The notes beneath the pieces were generated by a model that was given only the letters and a program-made list of their open reading frames with translations, searched no databases and was not told the DNA's origin. A stretch of 64,000 bases of DNA from Spirochaetales bacterium (GTDB lineage Bacteria; Spirochaetota; Leptospiria; Leptospirales; Leptonemataceae), in contig JACKOY010000007.1 of assembly GCA_024233935.1 (NCBI GenBank), forward strand, positions 1-64,000, in the 5' to 3' direction. Below, piece after piece: positions 51,854 through 60,150 of this stretch; position 1 is the stretch's first letter; each line of letters starts with the position of its first letter. The position numbers and the translations under genes are program-made.

Positions 51854-54800
51854 ATGCCATACAGGCTTCGGACCTGCCCTACGAAAAAATTGCTTTTCGC
51901 AAGCCCGGAGGGCGCGGGAGCATGGGGCCCCCGGTGCAGGTCCAAACATCGTACGGGAGCGCTTCTGCAGAACCAGAACCAAAAAACGCCCCGAACGATC
52001 GCGAACACCGGCCTTCCTGCCTTCCCTGTACTACCGGGTCGTCGGCGGTATGCGTCCTTACTGACCGTGTTTGCCCTGCTGGGTATTTTGGCCGGCCCCC
52101 TGACGGGCTTGCTCCAGGCCCAGGAAGAAAACGATCTGGCGCGTCGCCTGCGCGAACTGGAGCGCAGTCCCGTGCTCCGGCAACTGCTTGAGGATCGCGA
52201 AGCACTGAACGAAGACCAGCGCAGAATGCTCGGAGCGGCGGTCGACAACCTGTCCGACGAAGAGGTCGATCAGGAACTGACCCGGATGGGCCTTTCGACG
52301 GAAGGTTCGCCCATCGCCCGGCGCGTGCGCCTGAAGATTGAGCTCGGCGCTATCGATCCTCCGGAACTGCCGGTCGCCGGAGAACTACCGCGTATTGAAA
52401 TCGAAAACGCCAGCGAGGGCGAGTTCTTGCGCGGCGAAGAGGGGGAAGGGGGGCTGCTACGCCTCGAAGGGCGCATTCGCGTGCGCCTGCCGGGCGGTGT
52501 GTTTTATGCCGACCGGGTCCTGGTCGATACCGAACGCCAGGAAGTGTACGGAGAAGGCAACGTCGTCTATCGCGAACGGGAAAGCGAAATTACGGCCGAA
52601 CGCATTATCTACAATCGGAAACTGGGAACGGGCATTCTCTACAACGCCGAAGGCTATCGCGAACCGATCTATTTCATAGGCCGTTCCATTCAGCAGGTCA
52701 GCGAAGACCACTTTTCTATCAGTCACGCCTACTTCACGACCTCGGTCGCAAAGCCGCCGCACTACAATTTTACGGCCCGCCGGCTCTGGGTCTACGATGA
52801 CAACAAACTCTTTGCCGCGGGCGTTTTGTACTACGTGGGCGGAGTTCCCGTGCTGCCGCTGCCGTTCCTGTTTGCCTCAGATTGGGGCACGGGACTCATC
52901 ACCCAGGTCGGCCACAGTGACGTGCAGGGATGGTTTGTGGAGACCACCTATCAGTTCGGCGTTCCCGAGGCGGCCTTTTCCTCCTGGCAGCCGATGGCGT
53001 ATCGTTTCAAGTTCGACTGGCATCAAACCACCGGCGAGATGGCGGGGGTTGAGTTCTTTCGCTTTTCGCCGAACCTGAACTACTATTTCGACCTGGGCGG
53101 TGCGCGTTTCAAGCGCTACGAGATCATCGGTGACTTTCGCGAACGGGACGAGCTGCGCTTCACGAATCAGGTGCGGCGCTCGGATGGAACCATCGGTCGG
53201 GTGGAGGACCGCTGGTACAAGGCTTTCGCGATCGTCAATTATCGCGCTCAGAATTTATCCAATAACAATACCCGCAACGTGCAGCTGCGTTTTGAAGACT
53301 ACTCGCATTTTCTCTATGAGTACGAATTTGGCGGGCGCTACGTGCCGGAGTCCACCATCCCGGCCCTGTACGCGAACTCCGAAGCCGGTCGCGGTCTTGT
53401 GCGCCCGAACACGAACTGGAACCTGGTCTACACCGAAAACATCGACGACCTGGCCATCCGGGTGGAGGCGACCCGCAACAACACCTGGGACACCGGCAGC
53501 AGCCTTTACGACGACTCCGAGTATCTTCCGGCCAACGACGTTTTGCCTTCGATCGATCTGACCAAGAAATGGAACATGGGGCGCATCCCGTACCTGGATT
53601 TACCGGTTTACTGGTACCACAACCTGCACACCGATCTCGAAAAACAATATTCGGTCGGCAAAGAGTTTCAGTCGATCAACAACAACCTGTATCAGACGGC
53701 GTTGCGGACGTATTTTGGAATTTTCCCGTATGTGTCGCTTTCCCCCTCGGTCGGTTACGGCGCTCAAAAGAGTGTGCCCGAATCCCGCACCACCAGCGCG
53801 GTGGATGCGGCCGCCCTGGCGCGTGAGGCGCGCAAGAATAGCTATCAGTTTGTGTTCTCGGAAACCAGTCTGACATTGGGCCCGCATTTTCTTTTTCTGG
53901 AAGCGACCTATCGGGTTAAGAATTCGTTTAAGGAAGAACAAAACGATGCGCCGGTCATCAATCTGACCGGCTTTACGGGCAATCAGAAGGTGCGCGAAGT
54001 GGAACTGACGCTGCAAACTTCGCCCATTGTCAACACGATGTTCAGCATCAATACCGTGTACGATTTTCGGGAGTTCGATCGTCCGGTGGAAAGTCGAGAG
54101 CGCTGGTTTTATCCGGTATTTCGCACGGACATCTACTTCGATTTCATCAACGGCTTTCGGCCCGATCGCGAAAACCTTTTGTCCCGCAATCGTGTGCATT
54201 TCATGGGCCTCAGAATTACCAACGACTACGTCTACGATCCGCGGCTCAAACGCGACCACAGCGATGTCGTGGGCCTGAACTTCGAGGCCGGCGGCTTTGA
54301 CCTCTGGTTTTTGCGACGCCTGCGGTATCTGGAAATGGGCGCTTACTGGTATCATGTGTATTATAATCCCGAGCTCGATCATTTGCGCTACACCATGAAA
54401 GCCGACGTTCAGCTCTGGAGCTGGGGTTACCTGGAAATGGAGCTTGAGTCCCGGGCCACTGACGTAGAACGCTATCGGGGCAACTCCACTGATGAAAACG
54501 GAGAGCCCGATCATGTGACCTTCGGGGAAGATGTCGCCAATGGTCTGGGTTTTAACGGCGGAGAGCGTCGACAGGATGCCGTTTTTAATGTGGCCTTCTT
54601 TCGGGGCGCCCTGATTCTGGATCTGGAAGACTGGGAGTATCGCTTCGGCTACGAACTGGAACAACGGGCCGTGTTTGGCGGCACGAACACGCTGGAAGTG
54701 GTGAATTACTACGACAACCGGGTGTTTTTCAGCATGACCCTTTTGCGTTTCGATTTTGGCGGCATCGGCGATCGGGGCAGCCGCTTCATCATCAACCGCC

Positions 54801-54859
54801 AGCGGGTTCGTCCCGGCGACATCGGGCGCACCTCGATTGGCAGCGAACGCCTCTTCTAA
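51854..54859 (+). CDS. lptD: LptD/OstA-like LPS assembly outer membrane protein
   Basis: The 1001-residue frame has a signal-type segment at about 68-90 (SLLTVFALLGILAG, then LLQAQEEND), preceded by about 66 residues of low-complexity sequence. An OstA beta-jellyroll follows (about 185-300): YGEGNVVYRERESEITAERI and GEGGLLRLEGRIRVRL. A large beta-barrel of about 600 residues completes it, with alternating aromatic strands. LptD inserts LPS into the outer leaflet. The true start is probably internal (no better ATG exists; GTG or TTG near 52040 are possible). Confidence 0.82.
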   Translation: MPYRLRTCPTKKLLFASPEGAGAWGPRCRSKHRTGALLQNQNQKTPRTIANTGLPAFPVLPGRRRYASLLTVFALLGILAGPLTGLLQAQEENDLARRLRELERSPVLRQLLEDREALNEDQRRMLGAAVDNLSDEEVDQELTRMGLSTEGSPIARRVRLKIELGAIDPPELPVAGELPRIEIENASEGEFLRGEEGEGGLLRLEGRIRVRLPGGVFYADRVLVDTERQEVYGEGNVVYRERESEITAERIIYNRKLGTGILYNAEGYREPIYFIGRSIQQVSEDHFSISHAYFTTSVAKPPHYNFTARRLWVYDDNKLFAAGVLYYVGGVPVLPLPFLFASDWGTGLITQVGHSDVQGWFVETTYQFGVPEAAFSSWQPMAYRFKFDWHQTTGEMAGVEFFRFSPNLNYYFDLGGARFKRYEIIGDFRERDELRFTNQVRRSDGTIGRVEDRWYKAFAIVNYRAQNLSNNNTRNVQLRFEDYSHFLYEYEFGGRYVPESTIPALYANSEAGRGLVRPNTNWNLVYTENIDDLAIRVEATRNNTWDTGSSLYDDSEYLPANDVLPSIDLTKKWNMGRIPYLDLPVYWYHNLHTDLEKQYSVGKEFQSINNNLYQTALRTYFGIFPYVSLSPSVGYGAQKSVPESRTTSAVDAAALAREARKNSYQFVFSETSLTLGPHFLFLEATYRVKNSFKEEQNDAPVINLTGFTGNQKVREVELTLQTSPIVNTMFSINTVYDFREFDRPVESRERWFYPVFRTDIYFDFINGFRPDRENLLSRNRVHFMGLRITNDYVYDPRLKRDHSDVVGLNFEAGGFDLWFLRRLRYLEMGAYWYHVYYNPELDHLRYTMKADVQLWSWGYLEMELESRATDVERYRGNSTDENGEPDHVTFGEDVANGLGFNGGERRQDAVFNVAFFRGALILDLEDWEYRFGYELEQRAVFGGTNTLEVVNYYDNRVFFSMTLLRFDFGGIGDRGSRFIINRQRVRPGDIGRTSIGSERLF

Positions 54860-54870
54860 GAAAGCACACC

Positions 54871-56319
54871 ATGCTTCGCGAAAGAAATCAGACTTTCAAG
54901 TTGATGTTTATTGGCCTGGACCTGGTGCTTTCGGGTTGCGCCTTTGTCATGGCGACGGTGCTCCATTTTTTTGTGCTCAGCCCGGAGCAGCGCGCCTTTG
55001 TCATGGCCGACACCGGCGGCATGTTTGCGCCGGGTCTTTTGGTCCCCGAAGAGCATCGTTTCATCGTAACGTACTTCTATCTGGGCATCCTGATTGCGGT
55101 TTGCCAGGTCGCGACCTTTATCGCGACCGATCTCTATCATCCGCGGAGGGGACTCAGCACCGCCCGCGAGACCTTTGCGATTTTGCGCGGCGTCTTTTTG
55201 AGCCTGGTCGTGGTTCTGGCCTTGCTGTTTTTCTATCGGGGCACCAGTTTTTCGCGGGCGGTCATACTGTACAACGCCGCTTTTTCGGTCTTACTGGTTT
55301 CGGCCGGGCACTACATCTTTCGTATGCTCATGGGTCGACTGCGTGCGCGCGGTTTTAATACGCGCCACGTTCTGATTCTGGGCACGGGCCCCAACGCCGC
55401 CCGCCTGCTTACGATCTTAAAACGTCACGCAATCTACGGCTATCGGGTGCTGGGGCTTTTGGGTCCCGCTTCGGCGGCTCTGCCGGAGTTGAAGGATCGT
55501 GTGATCGGCAGTTTGCGGGACCTGAAGCGCGTGGCCCGGGAATTGCAACCCGACCTGATTGTGTACGCCATGCCGCACAAGAAAGCCACGCTGCAGGATG
55601 TGATCGAGTTCTGCGACAACGAAGGCATCGATTGTCGCATTGTTCCGGACATGGTAGAGCTGCTCACCGCCCGGGCGCGCCTGGAAGACATGGACGGTAT
55701 GCCGCTGCTTACGATTCGCGACATTCCGCTCAAGAATGGCTACAATCGTTTTGTGAAACGCGGCTTTGATCTGGTGATGGCGGGTTTGTTTCTGATTCTG
55801 ATGTCGCCGGTCTACTTCTTGATCGCTTTGCTCGTGAAGCTGGATTCGCGCGGTCCGGTTTTGTTTGCCCAGGATCGGGTAGGCCTGGACCGGCGCACAT
55901 TCCGGGTCTATAAGTTCCGGACCATGGTCGTGCAGGACAAACAAAGCTCGGACCTGACCTGGGGTAGCGCCGGCGATGCGCGCGTGACCCGCATTGGGAA
56001 GTATTTGCGTAAGTACTCACTGGATGAACTGCCGCAGTTTCTCAACGTTATTAAAGGCGATATGTCGATTGTCGGCCCGCGCCCGGAACGCCCCCATTTT
56101 GTAAAACAATTCAAATCGCGTTACGCGCATTACATGCGCCGGCATTCGGCGAAGGCCGGCATCACCGGTTGGGCCCAGATCCAGGGCTGGCGGGGCGACA
56201 CCTCGATCGAAAAACGCGTCGAAGCCGATATCTATTATATAGAGAACTGGTCGCTCTGGTTTGACATTATGATCGCTCTGCGTACGCCCAGGGCGTTGCT
56301 GACAAAGCCCGGCGAATAG
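54871..56319 (+). CDS. Polyprenyl glycosyl-1-phosphate transferase (WcaJ/WbaP type)
   Basis: The 482-residue membrane enzyme has four or five N-terminal helices (to about 150), a Rossmann-like region (155-280; HVLILGTGPNAARLL), and a membrane-embedded catalytic domain (295-482). The last contains KRGFDLVMAGLFLILMSPVY, the catalytic acid region FAQDRVG, KFRTM, KYSLDELPQFLNVIKGDMS and VGPRPERP. It transfers hexose-1-phosphate to undecaprenyl phosphate to begin O-antigen or exopolysaccharide. It follows the LptD-like gene by 11 bases, so the two are likely coupled. Confidence 0.92.
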   Translation: MLRERNQTFKLMFIGLDLVLSGCAFVMATVLHFFVLSPEQRAFVMADTGGMFAPGLLVPEEHRFIVTYFYLGILIAVCQVATFIATDLYHPRRGLSTARETFAILRGVFLSLVVVLALLFFYRGTSFSRAVILYNAAFSVLLVSAGHYIFRMLMGRLRARGFNTRHVLILGTGPNAARLLTILKRHAIYGYRVLGLLGPASAALPELKDRVIGSLRDLKRVARELQPDLIVYAMPHKKATLQDVIEFCDNEGIDCRIVPDMVELLTARARLEDMDGMPLLTIRDIPLKNGYNRFVKRGFDLVMAGLFLILMSPVYFLIALLVKLDSRGPVLFAQDRVGLDRRTFRVYKFRTMVVQDKQSSDLTWGSAGDARVTRIGKYLRKYSLDELPQFLNVIKGDMSIVGPRPERPHFVKQFKSRYAHYMRRHSAKAGITGWAQIQGWRGDTSIEKRVEADIYYIENWSLWFDIMIALRTPRALLTKPGE

Positions 56320-56508
56320 GCAGGCAGGTGGCATGCCCGGCCAGCCGAGCCTTTCTGTAACGGCCGCACTACTTTATGGGAGATCCAGATCTGGCGAGCG
56401 CCATGCCCGAACTCCCAAATACGGAGTACTGCTTACGTGCACCGGGAATATAAAAAGAGTATATAAAAAGATTGACGGTGTCGCACGGGGGGGGGGTACC
56501 TCTGGCGC
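56320..56508 (+). promoter_or_regulatory. Upstream region with direct repeat and 10-G tract
   Basis: Two copies of ATATAAAAAGA (56448-56458, 56461-56471) lie end to end with a 2-base gap (13-base period), both resembling -10 regions. A run of ten G (56487-56496) lies 12 bases before GTG 56509. This combination recalls phase-variable promoter regions controlled by G-tract slippage. There are no other such tracts in the window. Confidence 0.6.
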
Positions 56509-57087
56509 GTGCGAGCCTTGATTCCGTGCCTGACGCTGGTGGTGGCCTGCATTCCGACTTCCCAGGGGGATGCCGAAAGCGATCGGCTACTTCAAGCAGT
56601 TCTGACCTACGGGCTACGACAGCCGCTGGTCGTTCCGGAGGTTTCTGAGGTTCAGACGCTGGCACCGGCCGAACAGGCAGCCATCCTCGATGAAATCGAA
56701 TCGCAGACCGCGCGCGGTTTGAACACGCCCGAGGCCCGCCTGGAACAGGCGATGGCCTTACGTGAGATGTTCGACTATGTGCAATCCCCGGAGTTCGAGC
56801 AGTCGCTGGAATGGACCGGCCCTATCGAAGGCGTGCAGCCGGGAATGACGGTCGACGAGCTGGTGGACAGTTACTTCGGCATCATGGATCGTGAAATCGA
56901 GACCTATTCCCGCGAAGAGCTGGAAGCGTTGCGTGACGAAATCGCGGCGAGTATGTACAGCCTGGTAGACCTGGAAGGCAAGGTTGAACTGGGGCCGGAA
57001 ACGGTCGCCCAGGATGAGTTGGACTATCTGTTTGCAAGGCTTGCGCAGTTTCGCGAGCGCGTGCAGGCGGAATTGGATAGTAGGTAG
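56509..57087 (+). CDS. Predicted small lipoprotein of unknown function
   Basis: The 192-residue protein starts at GTG 56509 and has a signal segment ending LTLVVAC, a spirochaetal-type lipobox (Cys14). The mature part is acidic and almost wholly helical, with Glu/Leu-rich coils (LAPAEQAAILDEIESQTARG, LEALRDEIAASMYSLVD). No family is recognised. It lies 12 bases after a ten-G tract, and heads the SGNH-PilZ cassette. Length and composition resemble outer-membrane lipoproteins of spirochaetes. Confidence 0.75.
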   Translation: MRALIPCLTLVVACIPTSQGDAESDRLLQAVLTYGLRQPLVVPEVSEVQTLAPAEQAAILDEIESQTARGLNTPEARLEQAMALREMFDYVQSPEFEQSLEWTGPIEGVQPGMTVDELVDSYFGIMDREIETYSREELEALRDEIAASMYSLVDLEGKVELGPETVAQDELDYLFARLAQFRERVQAELDSR

Positions 57088-57113
57088 AGCCGTTCTTTTG
57101 GAGAGGATGCAAA

Positions 57114-57332
57114 GTGTTCAAGGCAATCGGAGTTTCCCTGGTTTGTGCGGTCATGGCTTCTTTGCTCTTCCTGTTGCGATGCGAGCGAGAATCAAATCGT
57201 TGTCAAGAGGGCTATAGGATTTGCCTGCTGACAACGCTGGAGCCGGGCCTCCCTGTGGAAGGCCCGGGGGGCGTGCTTGCGCGCAGAGGCACCTGCACCT
57301 CCTTATTTCTTTCATGTGAGGGAGCATTGTGA
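57114..57332 (+). CDS. Small Cys-rich membrane-associated or secreted protein
   Basis: The 72-residue frame starts at GTG 57114 behind GGAGAGG (57099-57105). A hydrophobic segment MFKAIGVSLVCAVMASLLFL is followed by RCERESNRCQEGYRIC; the mature part has five cysteines (or one lipidated, CER). Its stop (57330-57332) overlaps the GTG of the SGNH gene by 4 bases, which supports translation. No family is recognised. Confidence 0.6.
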   Translation: MFKAIGVSLVCAVMASLLFLLRCERESNRCQEGYRICLLTTLEPGLPVEGPGGVLARRGTCTSLFLSCEGAL

Positions 57333-58780
57333 GTCTACTCCGAAAATCCATCTTAAGTGCGCTGTTGCCGGTTCTGGCAGCCGATCTGCATGCCGGAACC
57401 CTCACAGAAATCAGGGACACGATTCGGAATCTGCCGGGCTACTCAAGGGGCTTTGACAAGGACGCGATCAGGGACTCGGTTATCAGAGCGCTGGGACAGT
57501 ACCTTGTGTTGCAGGACACGTACAGAGGTGCTGTCGGCTGCGGCTGCAGACTGAAGGGCGGGGGGCCGGAGGCGCCCTACGCCGCCAGCAGCGACATCGA
57601 CCCTTTCCGAAACCCATACATCTATTTTATGGGTGATTCGCGTGTGGCGACGCTTAATTCAGGTGTCGACATCGATCAAAACTTCGAGCTGTCTGCGCCC
57701 AGCTGGGGTGGGTTCGCCGCGTACTACCAGGAATATACGCCGCGCATCAACGGTTCCCTGGCGATTGGAGGCACAACGTCTCAGAACCTCCGCACGCATT
57801 TCGATGAATGCGCCGGCGGCGATTTCCGGCGCTTTTATCCGGATCCCAATGTAGTGAGCCATATTCAACTCGAATATAAGCGTGGCGTCCTGCTCACCGG
57901 CGGGAATGACTTTAAGATCTACGAACCGATTTTGCGGGCCCTCCCGATTCTGATTCCGCTGCGCCACAATCATGTTCTAAACAACATGAATCGGGTGGTC
58001 TCGTATTTCCAGGCCCAGAACGCCGAGGTTCTCATTCTTGGCCAGACTCCCTTTCCTGTCAGAGGGTACCTGAATACTCAGGGCCGCATGCCAACTCCGC
58101 TACTGGATGCGCTTGGCAATTGGCAGGCCCGCATGGATGATCGCCTGCGCAAATGGCAGGCTTACGAATCCGGCGACGAATCCACGGCGGACAGACTCGA
58201 GTCCTGCGTCCTGCTTTCGATCCCCGAGGGGGGTTGCAACTTTCACGGCAGCATGCGCGACTATACCGGCATCGGGATCTATGCCCGCGGCTTCACTGTC
58301 GCAGCGCGCGGCTTCCTCGCAAATCAAATCCAGCAGTGGGGCGGGTTGGGTGGCCCCGATAATACCTGGCTAAGCATGCAGATGGCGATCCTCACAACCG
58401 TCACCGTTCCGTTCGTCATACAGACCCGAAATGTGGGCTTCGTAAACGATTGGCATCTTTGGGTCGATCCATATGCGGTCGCCCACACGGGCCAGTGGCA
58501 TGTGGGCAATCCCGTTCTTTACAACGATGATGGCATTCACTATTCGGCTTATGGACACGCCCTGCTCGCGAATTCCCTCATGACCTACTGGGACACGCAT
58601 GGCTGGGACCAGAATGAAATGCCGGCAGCCGGAGATCGTTGCCACTTCGTTACCGGGCTTACTCATCCGACCGGCCAACCGTCGCGCTGGACGGAGGAAC
58701 CGCCGCCGCTACCGGCCGCTTCGGACGAGTTGCTCATTCTAATCGGGATCTGTCTCAGCACAGGAAACTGTAAAGTCTGA
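57329..58780 (+). CDS. Secreted SGNH/GDSL-type hydrolase
   Basis: The 483-residue protein has a signal peptide (cut near ADLHA, residue 22). SGNH blocks are visible: FMGDSRVATL with nucleophile Ser104, AIGGTTSQNL (block II Gly), LLTGGNDF with Asn193, and DDGIHYSAYGH with Asp401 and His404. Such enzymes remove acetyl or acyl groups from polysaccharides or lipids. Paired cysteines GCGCR (about 70) and CVLLSIPEGGC suggest disulfides. The start GTG has GGGAG upstream. The next gene starts directly after its stop. Confidence 0.85.
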   Translation: MSLLRKSILSALLPVLAADLHAGTLTEIRDTIRNLPGYSRGFDKDAIRDSVIRALGQYLVLQDTYRGAVGCGCRLKGGGPEAPYAASSDIDPFRNPYIYFMGDSRVATLNSGVDIDQNFELSAPSWGGFAAYYQEYTPRINGSLAIGGTTSQNLRTHFDECAGGDFRRFYPDPNVVSHIQLEYKRGVLLTGGNDFKIYEPILRALPILIPLRHNHVLNNMNRVVSYFQAQNAEVLILGQTPFPVRGYLNTQGRMPTPLLDALGNWQARMDDRLRKWQAYESGDESTADRLESCVLLSIPEGGCNFHGSMRDYTGIGIYARGFTVAARGFLANQIQQWGGLGGPDNTWLSMQMAILTTVTVPFVIQTRNVGFVNDWHLWVDPYAVAHTGQWHVGNPVLYNDDGIHYSAYGHALLANSLMTYWDTHGWDQNEMPAAGDRCHFVTGLTHPTGQPSRWTEEPPPLPAASDELLILIGICLSTGNCKV

Positions 58781-59347
58781 ATGGGCGTCAGGGAGTTACG
58801 CTGGCTCTCGCCGCTGCCCGTTATTCTGGCCCTTGCTCATATGGCCTTTTACGCTCAGCGCGGCGAAATGCTCGGCGCGCTGTGGCTATGCAATCTGATT
58901 GCGATCGGGCTCGGGATCGGGCTTTTGCTGCGGCTTCGGGTGCTCGTGGCGGTATCGGCCCTCATGGAACTACCGGCGGCCCTAATCTGGCTCGTCAACA
59001 TCGTGCGTGCCGACGAGATATTTCCGACGTCTATTGCCCTGCATCTCGGAAACCTCTACATCGCCTGCCTGGCTTTGAGGGCTTATAGTGTTCAGGTGAC
59101 CGACATTGCCATCGGCCTGGTGGTCGTCGCGCTCGCTCAGGCGCTCACCTGGGCCCTTTCGTCAACAGTGGCCGCTCCCCTGCAGGGGGCAGTGTTGAGT
59201 GTCAATGCGGTGCTGATGGCGGACCGCACCTGGGGCCGGATCGTTCGCTATTATGGCGTCGTCTATCTGATCTGTGGGAGCCTCGGCACGCTTTCCTGGC
59301 TGTTGGCTCGCCGCGTGATTCATAGAGGAGGACCCGCCCATGGCTGA
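58781..59347 (+). CDS. Polytopic membrane protein, cassette member
   Basis: The 188-residue protein has about six hydrophobic segments (10-30, 33-52, 55-75, 85-101, 108-127, 155-175) joined by short loops and no large soluble part. Starts directly after the SGNH stop and overlaps the next start by 8 bases, so it belongs to the same transcript. No motif is recognised. Confidence 0.75.
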   Translation: MGVRELRWLSPLPVILALAHMAFYAQRGEMLGALWLCNLIAIGLGIGLLLRLRVLVAVSALMELPAALIWLVNIVRADEIFPTSIALHLGNLYIACLALRAYSVQVTDIAIGLVVVALAQALTWALSSTVAAPLQGAVLSVNAVLMADRTWGRIVRYYGVVYLICGSLGTLSWLLARRVIHRGGPAHG

Positions 59348-60050
59348 ACGGCGGAGACGCATTCGTACGCCGCGCCGAATCGTGGCTGTTGCGGTCGTAT
59401 TGATGTTGCTGCCGCTTATTCACATAGCCGCGACCGCCTGGGCCGAAGAGATCCCTCTTGCACAGCCAGGCCGTGTCCTGTCCCGGTATTCCGCGCTTGG
59501 CCTGCTTTTCCTCTATTTGTCTCCCCTGGTGGGCGCACTCCTTCTACGGCCGCGTCCATGGTCATGGTATCTGTTCCTGGGCTACGCGTTCAGCGTTGGT
59601 CTGTACAATTTCGTGGAACTGGTCCGCACACCGAGTCTCTATATGCAGGGTTCGTTGTTGCGAGCCGTGCTCGGTTTCGGCTTTGCGGCGTTGGCCATTA
59701 AGCGCGACATCTATTCGCCGTATCTGGCGATCTTTCCGCGTGGATTTCGGCGCAAGCGACGTGTGCACAAACGCCTGAAGATCAACGTTGATGGACACGA
59801 CCGCGAGGCGCTCGACATTTCGGATAGCGGCTGCTTCGTGCGCTGGAAAGGCTGCGAGAAGCCTGCCGGCACTGAATTGAAGTTGCAGTGGGCCTTTACG
59901 GGCGCCGAATTCGACGCTATCGGCGGTATTGTACGCATAACCGACGCTGGCGTGGGCATCGCCTTTCGAGGCACCGATTCTGCCTGGAGAAATCGCCTGC
60001 GGACAGCATTCGGCAACGCATCTGCAGAGAAAGGTTCAGACCGCAATTGA
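59340..60050 (+). CDS. Membrane protein with C-terminal PilZ (c-di-GMP-binding) domain
   Basis: The 236-residue protein has four helices in the first 125 residues. The C-terminal PilZ domain has RRKRRVHKRLKINV (the RxxxR arm, about 138-151), LDISDSGCFV (Asp159-x-Ser161-x-x-Gly164) and IAFRG. The residues for binding cyclic di-GMP are all present. Being the last gene of a secreted-hydrolase cassette, it may control the activity or export of its neighbours in response to c-di-GMP. Confidence 0.85.
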   Translation: MAERRRRIRTPRRIVAVAVVLMLLPLIHIAATAWAEEIPLAQPGRVLSRYSALGLLFLYLSPLVGALLLRPRPWSWYLFLGYAFSVGLYNFVELVRTPSLYMQGSLLRAVLGFGFAALAIKRDIYSPYLAIFPRGFRRKRRVHKRLKINVDGHDREALDISDSGCFVRWKGCEKPAGTELKLQWAFTGAEFDAIGGIVRITDAGVGIAFRGTDSAWRNRLRTAFGNASAEKGSDRN

Positions 60051-60130
60051 TATGACATAGCCGCCGATGTGAGCGGCTGCGGGATGAACTGGCCAACCGA
60101 CAATGGCTTCATGAAAAGGGAGTAAACTGC

Positions 60131-60144
60131 ACCGGCCGGCCGGT
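60131..60144. repeat. 14-bp perfect palindrome between convergent genes
   Basis: ACCGGCCGGCCGGT is a perfect palindrome just past the 3' end of the large membrane-protein gene (60151) and 81 bases past the PilZ gene. It could be a cruciform-forming site or only a GC-rich coincidence. Confidence 0.5.
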
Positions 60145-60150
60145 CCTGAC

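Noticed and set aside
53600..54664. 354-residue minus-strand frame opposite the LptD-like gene
   Set aside because: Antisense shadow of the barrel region.
56333..56521. Plus-strand frame running through the G10 tract
   Set aside because: Low-complexity basic sequence and no RBS; discussed only as a possible slippage product.
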